Positions 59,679 through 64,000 of a stretch of 64,000 nt of DNA are shown here, piece after piece (the stretch's first letter is position 1; every line of letters begins with the position of its first letter). Under the pieces are notes generated by a model, which worked only from the letters and a program-made list of their open reading frames with translations, was not told where the DNA came from and did no database searches. The DNA is from Halorubrum salipaludis (GTDB taxonomy: Archaea > Halobacteriota > Halobacteria > Halobacteriales > Haloferacaceae): contig NZ_NSKC01000010.1 of the NCBI RefSeq assembly GCF_002286985.1, positions 52,672-116,671 of the forward strand. The letters run 5' to 3'. Made by a program: the position numbers and the translations under genes.

Positions 59679-60163
59679 ACCGGCCAAGTGGGGAGCGAAG
59701 GCGTCCCGTTCTCCCAGTTAATCGCTTCTACTGCTGCCGGGAACTGCTGTAGTCGGTCATCGAGGACCGCGAGTGGATGCGCATCGAGAAACGTGGCGCT
59801 ATGCCGATCGACCGGCATATCTTCGTGGTTGAGTTGGATGTGACAGGGCCCAAGATCCGGATGGTCGGCGTCTTGGTGGAAGCCGAGCATCAGGTTTCGG
59901 TCCGGTTCGACCCAGTTGATGCGGTAGTATTCGTGGTCGACGCCGGCGGGGTACCAGAAGCGAATCTCCAGTCGTGCGGTCGCCACATCGTAGGAGTCAC
60001 TCAGGAAGGTTGTCGGATCGACATCGGCGATGATGTACCGGGGTCGGCGTCGAGACGGGCGATAGCGTACATCCTCACACCCTGGCTGGTTCGTCAATCG
60101 GTCGTGAACGTCGCGGAGGAGGGTCCGCTGTGTATAGCGGTCGCGACCGGCAAGAAAGATCAT
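59675..60163 (-). CDS. Hypothetical protein, possible toxin of an HTH-linked pair
   Basis: 162 residues. The sequence MIFLAGRDRYTQRTLLRDVHDRL then ADVDPTTFLSDSYDVATARLEIRFWYP, INWVEPDRNLMLGFHQDADHP and CHIQLNHEDMP suggests a compact beta-rich domain with conserved His/Asp residues. It follows a winged-helix gene by 16 bases on the same strand, a pairing typical of haloarchaeal toxin-antitoxin-like loci. It overlaps the end of the TFB gene by four bases in convergent orientation. I cannot name its family. Confidence 0.6.
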   Translation of the reverse strand: MIFLAGRDRYTQRTLLRDVHDRLTNQPGCEDVRYRPSRRRPRYIIADVDPTTFLSDSYDVATARLEIRFWYPAGVDHEYYRINWVEPDRNLMLGFHQDADHPDLGPCHIQLNHEDMPVDRHSATFLDAHPLAVLDDRLQQFPAAVEAINWENGTPSLPTWPV

Positions 60164-60179
60164 TCTGTGAGAGAAAGGA

Positions 60180-60731
60180 TTAGCTCGTGGCGCGGTCAGC
60201 CACGTCGGTCATCTGTTTGCGGGCGGCTTCGACGTCGGAGTAGAGTTCTAGTGCGTGCTTGATGAGGCGGCGATCCTCCTCGTTCTCACGCCAGAACGCG
60301 ATGACGTCACGGCGGTCCCGGAGCTCGGCACTTGCGAGGTCGCCGTCGGCGAGCGACTGTTCGAGCTCCTCCCACGTCTCGACGTCGTAGGTCGCCTGCC
60401 ACTCCTCGATCTCCTCGGTGATCGCGGCCAATTCGTTGCGAAGCTCCTCGCGGGTGTTTTCCTCGATGAGCGTTCGGATTTCCTCGAAGAGCAGGCGCGT
60501 GTAGTCCGGCTGATAGCGCGTGGTCTCGCCGGCCTCGACGCGACGCAGCTGGCCCTGGTCGACGAGATCCTGGAGTTCCTCGTTGGTCGTACTCCAGGCG
60601 GCGTCAGCCTGCTCGCTGATCCAGTTGACCGACCGCGGTTCGCGAAGCGTCTCGGCGACCGCCCGAATACGGTCGCGGGCACTCATCGACTCAGTCCACG
60701 ATTGGGCCCCATCTCGCGAGGATTCGGACAT
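60180..60731 (-). CDS. Winged-helix regulator / antitoxin candidate
   Basis: 183 residues from ATG 60731 (in-frame ATGs 33 and 63 bases earlier exist). The N-terminal half DRIRAVAETLREPRSVNWISEQADAAWSTTNEELQDLVDQGQLRRVE is a winged helix. The C-terminal half is long helices rich in Glu (EEIRTLIEENTREELRNELA). Paired with the 59675 gene on the same strand, 16 bases apart. The organisation suggests an antitoxin-like regulator. Confidence 0.7.
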   Translation of the reverse strand: MSESSRDGAQSWTESMSARDRIRAVAETLREPRSVNWISEQADAAWSTTNEELQDLVDQGQLRRVEAGETTRYQPDYTRLLFEEIRTLIEENTREELRNELAAITEEIEEWQATYDVETWEELEQSLADGDLASAELRDRRDVIAFWRENEEDRRLIKHALELYSDVEAARKQMTDVADRATS

Positions 60732-60855
60732 GCTTAGCACCTCTTGCAACAGTGTTCGCGCCATACTCCCATATATGTTTGTACTCTCTCGCATAATCGA
60801 GAAGCCGTTGCGAGCGAAGGCGTCCGGACGTTGAAATACGAAACCGACAGAAGCT

Positions 60856-61740
60856 ATGAGCCAACCGATGCACAACCGATATTCTGACTTTGCAGAACTG
60901 CGGCCGACCGGCGAGGCGTCCCACATTCCGGACACGAGGCTGGATGACGGCTGTGAGGGTGCTCCCCGGCGGCAACGCGTCGCGACGAGCGCTGGTGGCT
61001 ACCCTGATGCGCCGACGGCCGCCGATGGCGAGTGCCGGTCCTGTGGGGCGTCAGTCCCAGACAGCCAGACGAAATGCCGGTTCTGTCTCACTAACCATCT
61101 CGGGAGTGACGCCACTAGCACGAACGAGACAGCGTCGACGACGTGCCTCGGCATCGTCCACCTGGTCGTCGAGTCGACCACGTTCTACGGCGCCGTCGCA
61201 AAGGGCGGCGCCGCGGCGAACCTCCTCTCTGCCAACCAGGCGGAGCCGGCCGTCGACGACTACACGCTCATCTACGATCTCGACGAGGCGCCGGCGCGCC
61301 AGCTGGCCGAGCAATGGCCCTCACTCCCCGACGCGGTACAGGTGTCGTCAGAGGAGGGAGAGCGGCTTCTCAGTGCCGCCCGTGACCGGACTGGGTGGCA
61401 CGGGCAGGAAGCGTCGGAGCGTCAGGAACAGGCCCCGACGCGGCTATACGACCAGCGTGGGGACGGCATCCGCGGCGCGTCGCGTCTCGACGCGGTCCTC
61501 GACGACGCAGTGTGGCTGGTTCCAGCGATGGCGCTGACCGAATCCGCCGGCGAAGCTGGGGCTGATCGGCAAGAGTCGTCGGTACCGACGACTCAGGAAC
61601 TCGACTGTCAAACCTGTGGACGGGCGACCGACCATCGGTTCAAGACCCACGAGTCGGTCCCGGATGAGGCGTGGACGGGACAACCGATCTGGGAGTGTCG
61701 GGTGTGTGGCTCGGCTCGCTACGGACCCAATCTCGAGTAG
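60856..61740 (+). CDS. Zinc-ribbon plasmid protein of unknown function
   Basis: 294 residues. A disordered N terminus leads to a zinc ribbon CRSCGASVPDSQTKCRFC (about 55-72), a middle domain with GIVHLVVESTTFYGAVAKGG and DYTLIYDLDEAPARQLAEQW, and a C-terminal pair of CQTC/CRVC. Two zinc ribbons and a central alpha-beta domain are typical of haloarchaeal plasmid proteins whose roles are unknown. Divergent from the winged-helix gene. An inverted repeat TTAACCAACA lies 20 bases after its stop. Confidence 0.62.
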   Translation: MSQPMHNRYSDFAELRPTGEASHIPDTRLDDGCEGAPRRQRVATSAGGYPDAPTAADGECRSCGASVPDSQTKCRFCLTNHLGSDATSTNETASTTCLGIVHLVVESTTFYGAVAKGGAAANLLSANQAEPAVDDYTLIYDLDEAPARQLAEQWPSLPDAVQVSSEEGERLLSAARDRTGWHGQEASERQEQAPTRLYDQRGDGIRGASRLDAVLDDAVWLVPAMALTESAGEAGADRQESSVPTTQELDCQTCGRATDHRFKTHESVPDEAWTGQPIWECRVCGSARYGPNLE

Positions 61741-61758
61741 CCCCAGTACTGAGCGTCG

Positions 61759-61803
61759 ATTAACCAACATCTCTACAGATGGCTCCGGGTTTCGTTGGTT
61801 AAT
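61759..61803. repeat. TTAACCAAC inverted repeat, copy 3
   Basis: Arms ATTAACCAAC (61759-61768) and GTTGGTTAAT (61794-61803) with a 25-base spacer between these arms, or 23 bases when counted on the shared TTAACCAACA core. It lies after the zinc-ribbon gene and 77 bases before ATG 61880. Confidence 0.58.
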
Positions 61804-61852
61804 ACCGTGATCCCCTGCAAGCCCGACGCCAGTCTCGATGGGGAGTCTATCC

Positions 61853-61874
61853 GCGCCGGCGATCGGTGAGGCGC
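61853..61874 (+). promoter_or_regulatory. Leader hairpin, GA-n-GGGT family, copy 6
   Basis: Outer stem GCGCC/GGCGC, an internal loop, then C-G closing GATCGGT (61861-61867), only five bases before ATG 61880. The GGTGAGG next to it also resembles a ribosome site. Confidence 0.45.
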
Positions 61875-61879
61875 TTCCG

Positions 61880-62068
61880 ATGGAGCAAGAGTTCAAACAA
61901 GGGTACCGGATGCATCGTATTCTCAGCAATCTCAACCGACTCGACATCGATCGATTGGACGACGCGGATCGAGAGCGAGTCGAGACCGCGAGAGACCTCC
62001 TGAAGGAGGTGAGCCTTCTCACGCGGCCGGGCGACGGAACCGGAGCGGACGCCCACGCAGATTCCTAA
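61880..62068 (+). CDS. Small helical hypothetical protein
   Basis: 62 residues from ATG 61880. RMHRILSNLNRLDIDRLDDADRERVETARDLLKEVS is one long charged helix, and the tail is acidic. A leader hairpin lies directly upstream and a TTAACCAACA inverted repeat further up, so it carries both plasmid signals. No family recognised. Confidence 0.55.
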   Translation: MEQEFKQGYRMHRILSNLNRLDIDRLDDADRERVETARDLLKEVSLLTRPGDGTGADAHADS

Positions 62069-62116
62069 CTGGCGTCGCCGGCCACGCCTCGGGAGGCACC
62101 TCTCGCGTCGGTTTAT

Positions 62117-62141
62117 CGCCCCCGACAGGGGTGCGGGGGCG
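62117..62141 (+). promoter_or_regulatory. Leader hairpin, GA-n-GGGT family, copy 7
   Basis: Stem CGCCCC/GGGGCG with a strong GC core, closed by C-G around GACAGGGGT (62124-62132), 18 bases before ATG 62160. Confidence 0.58.
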
Positions 62142-62159
62142 ACCCCGTGAAGTCCAGAT

Positions 62160-62540
62160 ATGGCCACACTGCAAGCTGCGACGACGTCGACCGGCGCGAT
62201 CGTATCGGATCCACAGGCAGTCCGCGAGCTCTGTGAGAGCTACTGCTTCGGAACGCTCGACTGGGAGGTGACCGAAGACGGAGAGTTCACCATCTGGGGG
62301 TACGACGACTTCGAGGTGTACGAGACGCGGGAGAACGGCCTCCCGGACTACGAAGGCGGGATCGTGACCCACGAATTCCTGCGAGAACTCGCCGACCACC
62401 TCGAAGCTGACGAAGAACTCGATATCCAGGCGGCGGGGTTCACCAAGTGCCGCTTCCCAGTCCTGGCCAAGCGGTACGTCGTTCGCGATGGCGAAGTCCT
62501 CCACGCGGACCTCAGTTCCCCCGACCCGATCGACGAGTAG
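62160..62540 (+). CDS. Hypothetical acidic plasmid protein
   Basis: 126 residues. Helix-strand alternation: SDPQAVRELCESYCFGTLDWEVT, then EDGEFTIWGYDDFEVYET, then VTHEFLRELADHLEADEELDIQ. Two cysteines (C25, C29) are close but no metal motif is complete. It looks like an anti-restriction or regulator-sized protein, yet no family is recognised. A leader hairpin precedes it and the next gene has a similar one. Confidence 0.6.
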   Translation: MATLQAATTSTGAIVSDPQAVRELCESYCFGTLDWEVTEDGEFTIWGYDDFEVYETRENGLPDYEGGIVTHEFLRELADHLEADEELDIQAAGFTKCRFPVLAKRYVVRDGEVLHADLSSPDPIDE

Positions 62541-62547
62541 CGTTGTT

Positions 62548-62572
62548 CGTCCCCCGAGAGGGGTGCGGGGCG
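62548..62572 (+). promoter_or_regulatory. Leader hairpin, GA-n-GGGT family, copy 8
   Basis: Stem CG-CCCC/GGGG-CG with one bulged T, closed by C-G around GAGAGGGGT (62556-62564), 35 bases before ATG 62608. Confidence 0.58.
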
Positions 62573-62607
62573 ATCCAGTCGCAGTCGCCCCGTGAGGTGA
62601 TTGCTCG

Positions 62608-63270
62608 ATGGGACACCGCGCACTCGTTGCGTACGAACGCACAGACGGACAGTACACGCTCCACTACAGCCATTGGGGCGCAGCGAACCTCAAGCTCAAG
62701 CACCGAATCTCGGCTGAATCGCCGTTCGGTGGCGACGACACCGACTCCAAGTGGGCGAAACAGCTACTGGCGGAACTGGCCGATGGCCTCGAGGCAGATG
62801 CCGTCGACGGCTACCTCGCTGGCGAGGATCGACCGTCGACGGTCGTCGAGCCGAAACCCCGCGCCACCGGGCTCACCCTCGACGAGATCGTCGCGGACCA
62901 TCTCGACTACCTCCACCACGAGGCGTTCTTCGTGGTGTCGACGACATTCGAGGTGACCGCCTATCGGACGCTGTGGTTCGGGCTCCAGTACGACTCGGAG
63001 ACAGTCGAACAGGGAGAGACGGTCGGGAACGGCGCGCTCGCGACGGTGCGCTGGTACGACGGCGAGCCGGTCGGCGACGGCCACCTGCAGGGCCAGTTCG
63101 CAGCCCTCAAAGACGTCGTCGGCGACATGCTCGACAAGGGCGTCTTCACGCCGTCGACGGCGAGACAGTACCTGAAACGGAAGCTCGCTGAGCGGGTCGG
63201 GGACCGACAGGAGCTGCTCATTCCAACCGGAGAATCACCCTTCGAGAAGGCGAGTCTGAACCACTCCTAG
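62608..63270 (+). CDS. Haloarchaeal plasmid protein (DUF6735-like)
   Basis: 220 residues beginning MGHRALVAYER, a start I associate with an uncharacterised haloarchaeal family (DUF6735). Conserved-looking elements are YTLHYSHWGAANLKLKHRI and TTFEVTAYRTLWFGLQYDSE. The family is often found on plasmids and proviruses and its function is unknown. A leader hairpin precedes it. Confidence 0.65.
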   Translation: MGHRALVAYERTDGQYTLHYSHWGAANLKLKHRISAESPFGGDDTDSKWAKQLLAELADGLEADAVDGYLAGEDRPSTVVEPKPRATGLTLDEIVADHLDYLHHEAFFVVSTTFEVTAYRTLWFGLQYDSETVEQGETVGNGALATVRWYDGEPVGDGHLQGQFAALKDVVGDMLDKGVFTPSTARQYLKRKLAERVGDRQELLIPTGESPFEKASLNHS

Positions 63271-63302
63271 TTCGATCTGCTTCGTGGCAGCTGCTGTTTT
63301 TC

Positions 63303-63326
63303 AGGGGTCGGAATGGGTGAGCCCCG
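63303..63326 (+). promoter_or_regulatory. Leader hairpin, GA-n-GGGT family, copy 9 (swapped stem)
   Basis: Stem GGGG-TC/GA-G-CCCC closed by C-G around GGAATGGGT (63310-63318), 18 bases before ATG 63345. The outer stem is GGGG/CCCC where others have CCCC/GGGG, a compensatory change that supports base pairing. Confidence 0.55.
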
Positions 63327-63344
63327 CCGTAGGCTCGTGATTCG

Positions 63345-63761
63345 ATGACCTCAGACGACGACCCGTTTCACGACTGCGAGTTGGATCCCGAGGCAATCCT
63401 CGGGACACACACCTTCGAAGGCGTCCTGTTCACCGACGAGACGGAAACCCCGGTGAACGTGCTCACCGGCGAGACACCGGCACATTCGCAAGCAACCGTC
63501 GAGGAAGCGAAGGAGTTCGCTGCGAGTATCGACACGGAGACGCCCCAGATCGCGCTCCCCGCATCCGTCGAGTCGCAGGTCGAAACACAGAGCAAGCCCT
63601 ACACGGCGGCCGCATTCTTCCACTTCAAGGCGACTGGCTCGCTCGAACGCCACCGCGCCTACCACGCCGCCTATGAGGCGGATGCGTTCGCGGTCGACTT
63701 CGAGGCAGATTACGCGTCGGGCGACCTGACCATCACTGTCGAACGAGCGGACGAATCCTAA
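63345..63761 (+). CDS. Hypothetical acidic plasmid protein
   Basis: 138 residues. PEAILGTHTFEGVLFTDETETPVNVLTGE has strand-like segments, then a helix-rich part (EEAKEFAASIDTET) and YTAAAFFHFKATGSLERHRAYHAAYEADAFAVDFEADY. The ratio of Asp and Glu is high. No motif recognised. A leader hairpin precedes it. Confidence 0.6.
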   Translation: MTSDDDPFHDCELDPEAILGTHTFEGVLFTDETETPVNVLTGETPAHSQATVEEAKEFAASIDTETPQIALPASVESQVETQSKPYTAAAFFHFKATGSLERHRAYHAAYEADAFAVDFEADYASGDLTITVERADES

Positions 63762-63791
63762 GAATCCGCCGTCACGAGGAGAGTTTTTCGA

Positions 63792-63814
63792 GCGCCGGCG
63801 ATGGGTGCCGGCGC
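63792..63814 (+). promoter_or_regulatory. Leader hairpin, GA-n-GGGT family, copy 10
   Basis: Perfect eight-pair stem GCGCCGGC/GCCGGCGC around GATGGGT (63800-63806), 51 bases before ATG 63866. It has the cleanest stem of the family. Confidence 0.58.
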
Positions 63815-63865
63815 AGCTGGAGCGAGCAACGATTCCCGGTGCGTCGGCGTTTCGAGGTGTTCGAG

Positions 63866-64000
63866 ATGCACATGGTGATTTACGCACTGGTAGAGGCATC
63901 GACGCACGACGACGCGCTGGCCACCGGAAAGACGGTGTTCGACCGCCTGGTCGGCGCGGACCCACACGCCGGCGCCGTCTTCGACTACTACGTCACGTTC
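63866..64000 (+). CDS. Partial hypothetical protein, cut by window end
   Basis: 45 codons are visible from ATG 63866 with no stop. The start MHMVIYALVEASTHDDALATGKTVFDRLVG and HAGAVFDYYVTF looks like a strand-helix-helix start of a small alpha/beta protein. A leader hairpin of the shared family precedes it. No family can be given from the fragment. Confidence 0.6.
   Translation, partial: MHMVIYALVEASTHDDALATGKTVFDRLVGADPHAGAVFDYYVTF

Noticed and set aside
1..64000. Insertion sequences or transposases
   Set aside because: No DDE or HUH transposase motifs and no paired terminal repeats flanking a gene were seen.
1..64000. Orc1/Cdc6 initiator gene
   Set aside because: None of the P-loop proteins has Orc1 features. 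The P-loop genes present are ParA, VirB4-like and VirD4-like.

Overview
The window is haloarchaeal DNA. It has high GC, strongly acidic proteins, Tat-dependent export signals, an archaeal TFB, HalOD1 and bacterio-opsin-activator-type regulators, an archaeal two-subunit primase and leaderless-type promoters. A ParA partition operon, a tyrosine recombinase, a type IV secretion-like operon and many small plasmid-type genes suggest a conjugative megaplasmid or an integrated conjugative element. No rRNA, tRNA, CRISPR array, transposase or Orc1/Cdc6 gene was found.

Layout. 0-4 kb: a gene cut by the window edge, then two likely defence genes (a CoiA-like nuclease and a fused GmrSD-type restriction protein). 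4-7 kb: ParA and its acidic partner, with clusters of a GAAACGA repeat both upstream of parA and inside the partner gene, then an integrase. 7-14.5 kb: a heavy-metal module (HMA chaperone, P1B ATPase, FmdE-like protein, divergent ArsR regulator) and an extracytoplasmic redox operon (ApbE, ferric-reductase-like diheme protein, TSP3-type protein, acidic exported protein). 14.5-27 kb: an RND/MMPL exporter, a ferritin-like protein, a haem-copper-oxidase-like membrane protein beside a decayed gene, aconitase, DoxX, a CopB-type ATPase and a PadR regulator. 27-29 kb: a histone-fold-like protein and exonuclease VII subunits.

29-43 kb is one continuous plus-strand operon. It encodes a pilin-like protein, exported or anchored proteins, a VirB6-like membrane protein, a split VirB4 (membrane/N-terminal protein plus ATPase) and a very large VirD4/TraD-like ATPase with a putative nuclease domain at its C terminus. 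The last two genes are PriS-like and PriL-like primase subunits. No relaxase is recognisable. An AT-richer orphan membrane gene and a 660-base non-coding region rich in inverted repeats follow.

45.5-64 kb is plasmid backbone with cargo: small acidic and zinc-ribbon proteins, a restriction-like nuclease, two toxin-antitoxin-like pairs, a sensor kinase, peroxiredoxin, an RPA-like protein, an HNH nuclease, TFB and an AT-richer island with a Tat-exported serine protease. Ten plus-strand genes here are preceded by the same small hairpin (loop GA-n-GGGT closed by C-G, with varying stems), which is the most novel signal seen. A second family, an inverted repeat TTAACCAACA-N21to23-TGTTGGTTAA, occurs three times, including ahead of the conjugation operon, and may be an operator for a plasmid regulon.
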